Positions 1 through 7,782 of a DNA stretch of 64,000 nucleotides are shown piece by piece. A model generated the notes under the pieces. It made no database searches and was not told the origin of the DNA. It worked only from the letters and a program-made list of their open reading frames with translations. The stretch's first letter is position 1. The number at the start of each line of letters is the position of its first letter. Both the position numbers and the translations under genes were made by a program. The DNA is from Planctomycetota bacterium (GTDB taxonomy: Bacteria > Planctomycetota > UBA1135 > UBA2386). Where the stretch lies: the NCBI GenBank assembly GCA_020638655.1, contig JACKIC010000001.1, forward strand, positions 434,001 to 498,000, read 5' to 3'.

Positions 1-1
1 C

Positions 2-208
2 GCGACCCAGAACCGCCTCGACTCGACGATCAACAACCTCGGCGCCCGCAGCGAGAACCTCGCCGCCGCCGAGTCGCGCATCCGCGACGTCGACGTCGCC
101 TTCGAAACCGCGCAGCTGACCCGGCTGCAGATCATGCAGCAGGCGGCGATCGGCGTGCTCGGGCAGTCGAACGCGCTGCCGCAGGCGGCCCTGCGCCTGC
201 TCGCGTGA
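2..208 (+). CDS. fliC: Flagellin, C-terminal fragment (cut by window edge)
   Basis: Only the last 68 codons are present; the gene begins outside the window. The visible protein is the flagellin C-terminal (D0) helix: NRLDSTINNL, then ENLAAAESRIRDVDVAFETAQLT, ending in PQAALRLLA. This is the half that packs against the N-terminal helix in the filament core. The same region of the complete flagellin just downstream is very similar, differing for example at LQIMQQAAIGVLGQ versus NSILQQASISVLSQ. The two genes are therefore tandem paralogues, and the filament may be made of more than one flagellin. Confidence 0.93.
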   Translation, partial: ATQNRLDSTINNLGARSENLAAAESRIRDVDVAFETAQLTRLQIMQQAAIGVLGQSNALPQAALRLLA

Positions 209-335
209 TCGCGCGAGGCGCGGCGGGCGCGGTTCGCCGCGGCCGCCGCGCGCCCACCCCCCGCGCCCACCTTCCCGTGACAAGGCGCGGTTGCCGCAGT
301 CCTGCACAGCGCGCGGGAAAATGCGGCATTCCTCT

Positions 336-364
336 TCAGCTTCGCGGGGACTCTGTGCCGATCT
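336..364 (+). promoter_or_regulatory. Candidate sigma-28 (FliA-type) promoter of flagellin
   Basis: TCAGCTTC (336-343) and GCCGATCT (357-364) are separated by 13 nt. The second half is close to the FliA -10 consensus GCCGATAA. Transcription would start near 371, leaving a leader of about 55 nt before the flagellin ATG at 427. The -35 half is a weak match. Support comes mainly from the same pattern recurring before other flagellar genes in this window. Confidence 0.35.
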
Positions 365-426
365 TCACCATGCGCACGCACGAGCGCTGCGCAACACCAC
401 ACAGAGTCACGCAACGGGGAAGAAGA

Positions 427-1254
427 ATGGGTCTTCGGGTCAACACCAACTCCGCCTCGATCAACGCACAGCGCAACCTGGCGTCGGTCTCGGAGAAGCT
501 CTCGGGCAACTTCCGTCGTCTGTCGACGGGTTTGCGCATCTCGACCGCGGCCGACGACGCCGCCGGTCTCGCCATCTCGGAACGTCTGCGCTCGCAGATC
601 CGCTCGCTCGACCAGGCGAAGCGCAACGCGAACGACGGCATCTCCCTCGTGCAGACCGCCGAGGGCGCGCTGAACGAGGTGAGCTCCATCCTCACGCGTC
701 TGCGTGAGCTGGCGATCCAGTCGAGCAACGGCTCGGTGAGCAATCAGGACAAGGAGACGCTGGACACCGAGTTCCAGAGCCTCGTCGACGAGGTCAACCG
801 CATCGGTCGCTCGACCGAGTTCTCCGGCATCAAGCTGCTGGACGGCTCGTCGACCAGCGTCAGCTTCCAGGTCGGCTTCGGCACGACCGCCAACATCGAC
901 ACGATCTCGGTCGGTCTGAGCGCGGCGCTGAGCACCACGCTGGGCCTCAGCTCGCTCGACATCGGCTCGGGCGGCGCGTTCACCACCGCGATCACCAACA
1001 TCGACGCGGCGATCAACACCGTCAGCGGCCTGCGCGGCACCCTGGGTGCGTCGCAGAACCGCCTGAGCAGCACGATCAACAACCTCGCCATCACGGTCGA
1101 GAACCTCAGCTCCGCCGAGTCGCGCATCCGCGACGTCGACGTGGCCTACGAAACGTCGCAACTGACCCGCAACTCGATCCTCCAGCAAGCCAGCATCTCC
1201 GTGCTGTCGCAGGCCAATGCCCTGCCGCAGTCGGCGCTGCGCCTGCTCGGCTGA
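427..1254 (+). CDS. fliC: Flagellin
   Basis: Structural subunit of the flagellar filament, exported through the flagellar type III apparatus and folded at the tip under the FliD cap. The 275-residue protein has the conserved N-terminal D0/D1 region (MGLRVNTNSASINAQRNL; later RLSTGLRI, ADDAAGLAISE) and the matching C-terminal region (SRIRDVDVAYETSQLTRNSIL, SALRLLG). A very short central variable segment (about residues 135-185) makes it a minimal flagellin. The open frame extends upstream to 205, but ATG 427 matches the family N-terminus exactly and follows a purine-rich GGGGAAGAAG. Many Ser/Thr residues in the middle could be glycosylation targets. It lies 218 bp after a paralogue. Confidence 0.97.
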   Translation: MGLRVNTNSASINAQRNLASVSEKLSGNFRRLSTGLRISTAADDAAGLAISERLRSQIRSLDQAKRNANDGISLVQTAEGALNEVSSILTRLRELAIQSSNGSVSNQDKETLDTEFQSLVDEVNRIGRSTEFSGIKLLDGSSTSVSFQVGFGTTANIDTISVGLSAALSTTLGLSSLDIGSGGAFTTAITNIDAAINTVSGLRGTLGASQNRLSSTINNLAITVENLSSAESRIRDVDVAYETSQLTRNSILQQASISVLSQANALPQSALRLLG

Positions 1255-1294
1255 TCGAAGCGGGCCCGTTGCAGGTATGGATGCCGACGCGGCA

Positions 1295-1317
1295 CACCGG
1301 GGACTCCTTCCCCGGTG
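1295..1317 (+). terminator. Hairpin between flagellin and flaG
   Basis: CACCGGGG and CCCCGGTG form an 8-bp perfect stem with a 7-nt loop, about 40 nt after the flagellin stop. There is no U-tract, so it may be a partial terminator or a 3' stabiliser that lets flagellin mRNA outnumber flaG mRNA. Confidence 0.4.
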
Positions 1318-1351
1318 GGTCGCGCCGTATCTCGACCAGGAGAGCCCGAAC

Positions 1352-1768
1352 ATGGACCTCGATCGCTCCTCACTGCCCGACCCGCGCCAGCAGGACCTGC
1401 GCGCCCGCTCGGTCCAGGTGCAAGAACTCCTCGCCAAGCCAGCCGGGGTCGAAGCGACACCCACGCAGCCGGCTCACGGCGGCGCCACCGGCAACCAGCG
1501 CGCCGAGAACGGTCCGCGCAAGTCCGAGGAGGAGGCGACCGCCAAGGACCGCCGCAAGTCGGCCATGGCCAGCGTGGTCGAGTTCCTGTCGCTGCCCGTG
1601 GACACCGAGCTCGACATCGAAGTCGACGTCCAGGAGGAGCAGGTCTCCTTCGTCATCCGCGACCGCGAGACCGGCGAGGTCCTGCGCACCATCCCCGAGG
1701 GGGACGCCGCCGACCTGGTGAGCAAGCTGCGCGACTTCCACGGCGGCCTGGTCGACCGCTCGCTCTGA
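1352..1768 (+). CDS. flaG: FlaG family protein
   Basis: FlaG-type proteins affect filament length and usually sit between flagellin and fliD, as here. The 138-residue protein has a charged, low-complexity N-terminal half (about 1-75, with NGPRKSEEEATAKDRRKS). The conserved FlaG domain follows at about 78-138: FLSLPVDTELDIEVD, the signature DRETGEVLRTIPE, and LVSKLRDFHGGLVDRSL. ATG 1352 is preceded by CAGGAGAGC; longer in-frame starts upstream would run into the flagellin gene. The stop codon lies inside the 9-bp duplication left by the insertion sequence that follows, so the insertion spared the coding region by only a few bases. Confidence 0.9.
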   Translation: MDLDRSSLPDPRQQDLRARSVQVQELLAKPAGVEATPTQPAHGGATGNQRAENGPRKSEEEATAKDRRKSAMASVVEFLSLPVDTELDIEVDVQEEQVSFVIRDRETGEVLRTIPEGDAADLVSKLRDFHGGLVDRSL

Positions 1769-1771
1769 GAC
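1763..1771. repeat. Left 9-bp target-site duplication of IS copy 1
   Basis: CTCTGAGAC here is repeated exactly at 2992-3000 on the other side of the element. It overlaps the flaG stop codon (TGA 1766-1768). Nine bp is the usual duplication length for the IS1 family. Confidence 0.8.
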
Positions 1772-2991
1772 TGAACTGATTCCTTCCGTGGTGCACATGC
1801 CCAGGTGAGCCGCGAACGCCGGCCCCGCATCGTCACCGAAGGGGTCAGGCCACCATGCGAGCGCGCACCGTCTGCGCGCCGCTCTTGCTCATCGGGTGGA
1901 TGCTCCGATCGCCCCAATCCTGGCGCCACGCGAGCACCTCTGCCGCATCGAGGTTTCGCGGCACGAGGCCGAGCAGCCTGGCCGGGGTCTCGTCCTCCAG
2001 GTCGTGGTTGAAGCGCCGCCGCACGAAGTTGCGGTAGACGGCGAACAATTGCGCGTGGTCGAGCAGGCGCGGCGCGCACTTGGTGACCAGCCAGGACTTG
2101 CGCCGCAGCCGGCCGCAGTTGTCGCGCGACATCGCCAGCGTCACGTTGATGGGAAACAAGGGGTTGTGCTTGTCGCGCACCCGCCGGCTCGAGGTCGTCT
2201 CGTGCGTCAGGCGGTCACCGAAGATGCGCCTGGCGAGGGTCGCGTAGCTCGACTTCTTGTCCGTCTGCAGCAGGAGATCGCCCGCCGGGCACTTCGCCGC
2301 CAGCGCGCGCAGCACCCGCTCGGTGCACGCACGGCTCTGGTCCTGGCGCCTGCCGTTCTTGGCCTCCTCCTGGTCCTGCAGCACCCGCCGCCGGGTGCCG
2401 GGCCGAGCGAGTCGCCGGATCGAGCCGACGTCGACGGCGACCACGAACCAGGTCTCGCGATCGATCACGACGGGCATCGTCAGCGGGCGAATCGAGGCGC
2501 CTTCGTAGGTCTCCTCCTCGTCCATCACGAAGACGCGACTGCTCGGAAGCAGAGGGCACAGGTTGTCGCGCAGCAGAGCGAGTGTGCGCCCCATCTTGGC
2601 CAGCTTCTGCTGCGGGCATCGCACGCCCGATCGCAGCAATCGGCTGCATTGCCGCAGACCGACGCCGCTGGTCAGCAGCAGGAACAGGCTCTCGTTGAGT
2701 TCTGGCCGGTGGTCCCGGTAGTCGTGCCGGAACGTCTGCCGTGAGAAGCTGCGGCTACAGGACTTGCAGTGGTAGCGGGGGATGGGCGCCGCGCGGCACT
2801 TGGGCCAGTAGCTGCCGCGGCGGCGGTAGAAACGGGGCTGCGGATCGGTGTGCCTTGGGCAATCAGCGTTGGGGCAGCGTGGCGGTGTGAACGAGGGCAT
2901 CGACTTCTCCTGCCGGACACGATGTGCCGGCAGATGTGTGGATGCCCGACCTCAACTATTGACGAGGTACGCCACGGAAGGAATCAGTTCC
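1772..2991 (-). mobile_element. IS1-like insertion sequence, copy 1
   Basis: A complete element of about 1.22 kb. Its ends are inverted repeats: GAACTGATTCCTTCCGTGG at 1773-1791 and its reverse complement at 2972-2990, extending about 5 bp further inward with one or two mismatches. It carries a single transposase gene on the minus strand and is flanked by 9-bp direct repeats (1763-1771, 2992-3000). Removing it and one repeat restores a flaG-fliD intergenic region. The matching target duplication suggests simple transposition here and no later rearrangement. Confidence 0.88.
1845..2900 (-). CDS. IS1-like transposase (single ORF)
   Basis: DDE-type transposase of 351 residues. The N-terminus holds paired zinc-binding motifs (CPNADCPRH near residue 9; YHCKSCSRSF near 44), followed by TFRHDYRDHRPELN. 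The catalytic core shows VFVMDEEETYE (first acidic residues), LLLQTDKKSSYA (second) and RVRDKHNPLFPINV (in the place of the IS1 third motif). This is the IS1 InsA/InsB layout fused in one frame, without the ribosomal frameshift of classical IS1. ATG 2900 follows GGAGAAG. The frame is intact, so the protein may be active. Confidence 0.85.
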   Translation of the reverse strand: MPSFTPPRCPNADCPRHTDPQPRFYRRRGSYWPKCRAAPIPRYHCKSCSRSFSRQTFRHDYRDHRPELNESLFLLLTSGVGLRQCSRLLRSGVRCPQQKLAKMGRTLALLRDNLCPLLPSSRVFVMDEEETYEGASIRPLTMPVVIDRETWFVVAVDVGSIRRLARPGTRRRVLQDQEEAKNGRRQDQSRACTERVLRALAAKCPAGDLLLQTDKKSSYATLARRIFGDRLTHETTSSRRVRDKHNPLFPINVTLAMSRDNCGRLRRKSWLVTKCAPRLLDHAQLFAVYRNFVRRRFNHDLEDETPARLLGLVPRNLDAAEVLAWRQDWGDRSIHPMSKSGAQTVRARMVA

Positions 2992-3000
2992 CTCTGAGAC
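2992..3000. repeat. Right 9-bp target-site duplication of IS copy 1
   Basis: CTCTGAGAC, identical to 1763-1771. The native flaG-fliD spacer resumes directly after it. Confidence 0.8.
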
Positions 3001-3089
3001 CGGGCGCCGGGCCGGCCGCGCGCCAGCCCCGAGTCGGGACGATCCGGACGCGAACCGCCCACGCCAAGGGGCGCCCCGCAAACAATGGG

Positions 3090-3117
3090 TCAAGTGCCCC
3101 CACCCTGGTTCCGATAG
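3090..3117 (+). promoter_or_regulatory. Candidate sigma-28 promoter of fliD
   Basis: TCAAGTGC (3090-3097), a 12-nt spacer, then TCCGATAG (3110-3117). The predicted start is near 3124, 36 nt before the fliD ATG. It lies downstream of the insertion sequence, so fliD transcription would survive that insertion. Confidence 0.45.
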
Positions 3118-3159
3118 TCCAGGGAGAACCACCGCCGCACGCGGAAGGGGTCAACGACC

Positions 3160-4545
3160 ATGTCCAGCGCAGGAATCAGCTTCGGAGGCCTCGCCTCCGG
3201 CCTCGACACGAAGGCGATCATCTCGGCCCTCGTCGCCGTGGAGCAGCGCCCGATCACCCAGCTGCAGGCCAAGAAGACCTCGCTGACCAAGCAGAAGTCG
3301 CTGTTCGGGGACCTCAAGGGGTTGCTCGACAAGCTGACGACGGCCGCGAAGGCGCTGAAGTCGACGACCGAGTTCTTGGCGATGAAGGCGACCTCGAGCG
3401 ACGAGGACGTGCTCAAGGCGAGCGCGAGCAGCTCGGCGACCCCGGGCAGCTACACCTTCACCGTCGAACGCCTCGCCACCGGGCAGGTCAACGCGACCAC
3501 CGGCAGCGCGAGCGCCACCGCCGCCGTCGCCGCGGTCGGCTTCGAGTTCACCCTCGACGTCGGCGGCAACCAGGTGCCGATCACGACCGACGACCCGCCG
3601 ACCCTGCAGGGCATCGCGAACCAGATCAACGCCGCGGGCCAGGCGGTCCGCGCCCAGGTCATCGACACCGGCAACCAGGCCAACGGCGGCGCCAACCGCT
3701 ACCAGCTCGTGCTGAGCGCGACCGAGATCGGCTCCGCGGGCGGCTTCTCGCTGTCGATCGACCCCGGTGAGGACCCGACTGCCATCGCGTTCGTCAACGA
3801 CCTCTCCGCGGGCGTCAAGTCCGACGCGCAGGACGCGAAGATCGTGCTCAACGGCGGCATCGAGGTCTACCGCAGCAGCAACACGGTCAGCGACCTGTTC
3901 AACGGCCTCACGCTCGACCTCAAGGCCACCTCGACGACCCCGGTCACGGTCACTGTCTCGACCGACGCCGAGGAGACCAGCAAGAAAGTCGAGGCCTTCG
4001 TCGAGGCCTACAACAAGGTCGTCGACTTCATGGCCGAGCAGAACAAGGTCAGCGAAGAGGGCAAGGCCAGCGGCCCCCTGTTCGGCGACGTGACCTTGCG
4101 CTCGATCCGCAGCAGCCTGCGCAACATCGTCGGCGGCCAAGTCGAGACCACGGGCAACGAGGCCTACCAGCTGTTCTCGCAGATCGGCATCACCTCCGAC
4201 CGGGACGGCAAGCTCACCTTCAACAAGTCGAAGTTCGAAGAGGCCCTCGGCACCGACGAGAACGCCGTCGCCAACATCTTCACGGACGCGACCAACGGCA
4301 TCTCGACGCGCCTCGAGACGCAGATCGACCTCTACACCGACAGCGTCGACGGCCTGATCAAGGCCCGCTCCGACGGCTTCGATCGCCAGGTCAAGAACAC
4401 CACCGATCGCATCGACCAGGCCGAGCGCCGCCTCGAGCTGTACCAGAAGCAGCTCGAGGTGAAGTACGCGAACCTCGAGAGCCTGCTCTCCAAGCTGCAG
4501 GGCCAGGGAAGCGGCCTCAGCAGCCTCAACAATCTCTCACGCTGA
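3160..4545 (+). CDS. fliD: Flagellar hook-associated protein 2 (filament cap)
   Basis: FliD pentamers cap the growing filament and fold exported flagellin. The 461-residue protein has the FliD N-terminal domain (ISFGGLASGLDTKAIISALV, then a coiled coil to about residue 75). The C-terminal domain contains VEAFVEAYNKVVDFMAEQN and GPLFGDVTLRSIRSSLRNIV, and the protein ends in a long helix rich in Lys and Leu. ATG 3160 follows GGAAGGGG. fliS begins 27 bp after the stop, so the two are probably cotranscribed. The length is normal for the family. Confidence 0.96.
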   Translation: MSSAGISFGGLASGLDTKAIISALVAVEQRPITQLQAKKTSLTKQKSLFGDLKGLLDKLTTAAKALKSTTEFLAMKATSSDEDVLKASASSSATPGSYTFTVERLATGQVNATTGSASATAAVAAVGFEFTLDVGGNQVPITTDDPPTLQGIANQINAAGQAVRAQVIDTGNQANGGANRYQLVLSATEIGSAGGFSLSIDPGEDPTAIAFVNDLSAGVKSDAQDAKIVLNGGIEVYRSSNTVSDLFNGLTLDLKATSTTPVTVTVSTDAEETSKKVEAFVEAYNKVVDFMAEQNKVSEEGKASGPLFGDVTLRSIRSSLRNIVGGQVETTGNEAYQLFSQIGITSDRDGKLTFNKSKFEEALGTDENAVANIFTDATNGISTRLETQIDLYTDSVDGLIKARSDGFDRQVKNTTDRIDQAERRLELYQKQLEVKYANLESLLSKLQGQGSGLSSLNNLSR

Positions 4546-4572
4546 CCCAACAAGACCGCAAGAGGAACCCCC

Positions 4573-4953
4573 ATGTCTTACGCACAAGCCGCCGCCACCT
4601 ACCAACGCAACGCCGTGCTCACGGCCTCGCCCGAGAAGCTCGTCAAGATGCTCTACGAAGGCGCGATCAAGCAGCTCGAGAAGTCGCGCATCGGCCTCGA
4701 CGACAGCAAGACCGCGCGCTCGCCCGAGGTCGGCCAGGCCCTGAGCCGCGCCATCGGCATCATCGGTGAGCTGCGCGCCAGCCTCGACCACGCGGCCGGC
4801 GGCGACATCGCCCAGAACCTCGACCGCCTCTACGAGTACAGCCTCGACCAGCTCAGCCAGTCCAACCTCACGCGCACCCCGGTCGGCGTCACCAACGCCC
4901 TGCAGGTCATGCGCACGCTGAAGGAAGGCTGGGACGGCATCATCACCAACTGA
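4573..4953 (+). CDS. fliS: Flagellar export chaperone FliS
   Basis: FliS binds the flagellin C-terminus in the cytoplasm and prevents early polymerisation. The 126-residue protein is typical: YAQAAATYQRNAVLTASPEKLVKMLYEGAI at the start, a central REL-type helix (IIGELRASLDH), then LYEYSLDQLSQSN. RBS AGAGGAA lies 6 nt upstream. It sits directly after fliD as in many bacteria, and the next gene starts 8 bp after its stop. Confidence 0.96.
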   Translation: MSYAQAAATYQRNAVLTASPEKLVKMLYEGAIKQLEKSRIGLDDSKTARSPEVGQALSRAIGIIGELRASLDHAAGGDIAQNLDRLYEYSLDQLSQSNLTRTPVGVTNALQVMRTLKEGWDGIITN

Positions 4954-4961
4954 GCCGTCGC

Positions 4962-5303
4962 GTGGATCGGAACCAGGACTCCACCACCGGCTTCCTCCTG
5001 CAGGAACTCGCCGCCTGCTGGGATCAGGCCTACGAGGCCCTCGGCCAGGGCGACCTCGACCGCGTCGGTGCGCTGGTCGAGATCGCCGACCAGCACCTGC
5101 GCCAGCTGCGCGCCGGTGACGACCTGCCCGCGGCCCTGCTGCAGGAGGCCACCGCCGCCCGCGGTCGGCTCGAGCACGGCATGCGCAGCGGCCTCGAGGC
5201 GCTGCAGGCGGAGATGAGCCGCGCGCGCAAGGGCGAGAAGGCCCTGCGCGGCTACGGCAAGGCGCAGCGCGGCGTCACGACGGACAGCGGCCTGCTGACG
5301 TGA
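4962..5303 (+). CDS. Small helical protein in the fliT position
   Basis: A 113-residue, mostly helical, charged protein with a GTG start 8 bp after fliS. It has no clear family motif. Position, size and predicted all-helical character (ELAACWDQAYEALGQGDLDRV, then QADQHLRQLR-like repeats) resemble FliT/FlgN-type flagellar chaperones, so a secretion-chaperone role is a reasonable guess. That is inference from context only. It probably belongs to the fliD-fliS transcript. Confidence 0.65.
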   Translation: MDRNQDSTTGFLLQELAACWDQAYEALGQGDLDRVGALVEIADQHLRQLRAGDDLPAALLQEATAARGRLEHGMRSGLEALQAEMSRARKGEKALRGYGKAQRGVTTDSGLLT

Positions 5304-5382
5304 ACGCGGGCGGTCTTCGCCGAGGCGCTCGCGGCTGACCGCCAGTAGCGCTCCGGGTCGATTTCCGTACACACGCGTGCCG

Positions 5383-5625
5383 ATGACCGAAGAGAAGCAA
5401 CAGCCGCGCGCATCCTGGGCCGTGCGCGGCATCCTGCCTTTCATGCTCGGCGGTTACCTCCTGGGCCTCGCCATCGGCACCGCATGCGGCAATGGCGCCG
5501 TGGGCATGTCGCTGGGCATGGGAGAAGGTTCGGTCTCGGGCCTCGTGGTCGGGCTCGTCTTCCACCCGCAGGAGTTCCGGAGGCGAGACCGTTCGCCTTC
5601 CGACAAGCCACAGCAGCCGACGTAG
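5383..5625 (+). CDS. Small membrane protein, unknown
   Basis: 80 residues from ATG 5383 (a GTG at 5377 is also possible). It contains a Gly-rich hydrophobic hairpin at about 18-62 (GILPFMLGGYLLGLAIG and SVSGLVVGLVF) and a charged C-terminal tail (RRRDRSPSDK). I do not recognise a family. It opens a block of small genes unrelated to the flagellar genes before it. No strong RBS is visible. Confidence 0.5.
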   Translation: MTEEKQQPRASWAVRGILPFMLGGYLLGLAIGTACGNGAVGMSLGMGEGSVSGLVVGLVFHPQEFRRRDRSPSDKPQQPT

Positions 5626-5664
5626 GGCACGACGCCGCGCTCGCCTGCTACCTTGTGGCGCACC

Positions 5665-6105
5665 GTGAGCACCCTGGGCAAAGCGCTGTTGGTCGGTATC
5701 GCACTGCCGCTGTCGATGTGGGTGGGGACGGTGGCCTACTGGTCCCTTCTCCGGCAGTCTGGAGAGGCACCGGCCTACTACGTCGCCACGATGGTGTTCT
5801 TCCGGTTCGCTGTGCTCGCACCGCTGCAGGTGCTGTCGGTGTCGGGATTGGCCATTGCCCACCGGCGGGATCTGTCGGGGATCCGCCTTGGGCGAATCGT
5901 CTTGGCTTGTTGTGCGTGTGCACTGGTGGCCCCGGCCGCAGATGCCCTGGGTCTGTGGGCCATGTACGGGCGAGGCCAACCGGGGTTCTTCTGGTACTGC
6001 GTGCCCCTCGCCCTCGGCCCGGTTGCCCTGATCATCCTGAAGCTGTCGGCGGGCGCCCCGATCGACGTAGGAGTTGGCGAACCAGGACCTGGACCCTCGG
6101 AGTAG
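5665..6105 (+). CDS. Four-helix membrane protein, unknown
   Basis: 146 residues from GTG 5665; a TTG at 5653 in the same frame is the alternative. Four hydrophobic segments are visible (about 8-28, 40-65, 76-92 and 109-130) with short loops. This is an integral membrane protein without motifs I can name. Codon use is slightly less GC-biased than in the flagellar genes. The next gene starts 7 bp after the stop, so the two are probably cotranscribed. Confidence 0.55.
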   Translation: MSTLGKALLVGIALPLSMWVGTVAYWSLLRQSGEAPAYYVATMVFFRFAVLAPLQVLSVSGLAIAHRRDLSGIRLGRIVLACCACALVAPAADALGLWAMYGRGQPGFFWYCVPLALGPVALIILKLSAGAPIDVGVGEPGPGPSE

Positions 6106-6112
6106 GACGACC

Positions 6113-6493
6113 GTGCGAAAGATCACCGTTGAGACCGCGCGACGAATCGCGGGCTCCTCCGTTGGAGCCGGGCGCACCCGAGAGCTCTCCCTCGTCGAGT
6201 TCCTGCGGGCTGGCGATTCCTTCCGGATCTGCGCGGCGGCCCACCGATGGCCACCGCTGGCGACGTTCGACGCCTTTCTGCAGTGCGGCGTCGACGACGA
6301 CGGCGACGACACGCTGCACTGGCGCCCGTTCGCGATCGACGACGCGGACTACGTCGCGGCCAGAGCCGAGGTGGATCCGGAGGGTCAGGTCGACGCGCTC
6401 GGCGCCAGCGACGGCGACTGGCGCACCTGGTTCTCGGCCGCAGTGGAACGGCTCGCGGCCAGGTCGCAGCCACGTGGGTCGGATCGGTCATGA
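6113..6493 (+). CDS. Hypothetical acidic cytoplasmic protein
   Basis: 126 residues from GTG 6113 (an in-frame TTG at 6074 would overlap the previous gene). The protein is acidic in the middle (GVDDDGDDTLHWRPFAIDDADYVAA) and has no membrane segment or signal. No family recognised. The stop overlaps the next start (ATGA at 6490-6493), which implies translational coupling with the zinc-ribbon membrane protein that follows. Confidence 0.55.
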   Translation: MRKITVETARRIAGSSVGAGRTRELSLVEFLRAGDSFRICAAAHRWPPLATFDAFLQCGVDDDGDDTLHWRPFAIDDADYVAARAEVDPEGQVDALGASDGDWRTWFSAAVERLAARSQPRGSDRS

Positions 6494-7095
6494 GCCCACA
6501 GAAGAGCGGGCTGCCCGATCAGGGGCCGGTTTGTGAGCGCTGCGGACTGGTCATCCCGCAGTTCCCCGAGCTCTCGCCCGAGGACGAGCACCGCATCCGA
6601 CAGCTCATGCGCGATGGCAACCAGCTGCTGGCGGTACGCGCCCTGGTCAAGGCCACCGGAACGCCTCTGGCCTCTGCCAAGGTGTGGGTGCAGCACGACG
6701 GCCGGACCCAGCCGAGAGCCCCGGGGACGACCTGTACATACTGCGGCGGACGTCTTCGTTCGCCTCGCGCACAGCAGTGCCTGGAGTGCGGGATGGACTG
6801 GCATGATCCCGATCGCCCGAAGAAGCTGGGGGCGACCGCCGAGAGCCGATCGATGCCGGACATGGAATCAGACCGAGAACTGCTCCTCGCGATCCGCGAC
6901 CAACTCGCGGAGCACGCCAATCGTCACGCGGACTGGCTCGCGCATCAGCGTGAGCGCGAAGCCAAGATCGATGCGGACATGGCGAGCGCGCTCGAACAGC
7001 AGCGCGCGCAGGGACGCTTCTACAAGCTCGTCGTGCTGGTCGGCCTGCCGATCTTCGCCATCATCTGCCTCAGCGTCTTCGCCAGCAGTCGCTGA
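6490..7095 (+). CDS. Zinc-ribbon protein with C-terminal membrane anchor
   Basis: 201 residues. Cysteine pairs CERCGL (about 15-18), CTYCGG and CLECGMDW (about 80-98) suggest one or two zinc ribbons. In between, RQLMRDGNQLLAVRALVKATGTPLASAK resembles the short helical ribosomal-L7/L12-like motif found in several zinc-ribbon membrane proteins. A coiled coil (HADWLAHQREREAKIDADM) leads to one C-terminal transmembrane helix (YKLVVLVGLPIFAIICLSVF). Function unknown. It starts inside the stop codon of the previous gene. Confidence 0.65.
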   Translation: MSPQKSGLPDQGPVCERCGLVIPQFPELSPEDEHRIRQLMRDGNQLLAVRALVKATGTPLASAKVWVQHDGRTQPRAPGTTCTYCGGRLRSPRAQQCLECGMDWHDPDRPKKLGATAESRSMPDMESDRELLLAIRDQLAEHANRHADWLAHQREREAKIDADMASALEQQRAQGRFYKLVVLVGLPIFAIICLSVFASSR

Positions 7096-7147
7096 GGCGA
7101 TCGCGCCAGAAGCTGCGACTGATGTGTTGGAAGCCCCCTACCCTGCC

Positions 7148-7624
7148 ATGGAATGTCGTCGTTACGAATTCGAGCTCCTCGCCGACTACTTTCAATTCTA
7201 CCTGTGGGATGCAGGCGCGACGCCTCAGGCGCCTGAGGACTACACGGAGGATGACATTCGCCGGCGGATCAAGACCGCCGCGCACGTTGTGGTCGTTCAG
7301 CCAGTGCGCAACATGAAAGTCCCCGTCGAGCTGGATGTGTGCGATACGGATCCAGGCTGCGTCGCAGCGGACTGGGACCATGTTGCCGAGTGCTCGATCG
7401 AGCTCTCGTCAGGACGACTGCAGGTGCACGAGTGCACGGGTGGAGCGGCTCTCGACCTGCAATTCGCCCCGGGCACCTACCGCGTCCGCGTGCAGTTCTC
7501 GGGTTTGGACACCCTGTCGGAAGACGGCGTCGATGGAGAAGACCGCTACAGGATCACACTGTGGCCTGGATCCCCTGTTCCGATCACCATCGTCAAGCAG
7601 TGGCCCGGCACGGTAGCGGACTGA
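7148..7624 (+). CDS. Conserved hypothetical protein (beta-rich)
   Basis: 158 residues from ATG 7148, the first usable start after the upstream stop at 7095. The protein looks beta-rich: CRRYEFELLADYFQFYLWD, then NMKVPVELDV, and FAPGTYRVRVQFSGLDTLSEDG with DRYRITLWPG. This pattern feels like a widespread family of small uncharacterised cytosolic proteins, but I cannot name it. The frame is open further upstream only as a shadow of the previous gene. It ends the small-gene block. Confidence 0.65.
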   Translation: MECRRYEFELLADYFQFYLWDAGATPQAPEDYTEDDIRRRIKTAAHVVVVQPVRNMKVPVELDVCDTDPGCVAADWDHVAECSIELSSGRLQVHECTGGAALDLQFAPGTYRVRVQFSGLDTLSEDGVDGEDRYRITLWPGSPVPITIVKQWPGTVAD

Positions 7625-7640
7625 CGAGCCGATGGAGGAA

Positions 7641-7662
7641 GCCGGCCGCCGAGCCGGCCGGC
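7641..7662. terminator. GC hairpin between convergent genes
   Basis: GCCGGC repeated in palindromic arrangement around CGCCGA, 17 nt after the stop of the 7148 gene and facing the end of the TPR gene at 7783. It could act as a bidirectional terminator. No T-run follows. Confidence 0.3.
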
Positions 7663-7782
7663 GCCTCGTCGGCGAGAACGTTGGGCGCCGATACGGCAGT
7701 GGCCGAAAGCCGACAGCGCGAACGAACGCCGCGGCGCACGATCCGATCGTGCGCGCGGCAGCTCAGTCCGTCGCGGCTCGAC

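Noticed and set aside
5358..5386. Another sigma-28-like site (TCGATTTC, GCCGATGA)
   Set aside because: The -10 half sits on the start codon and the -35 half lacks the TCAA core; the gene is not flagellar.
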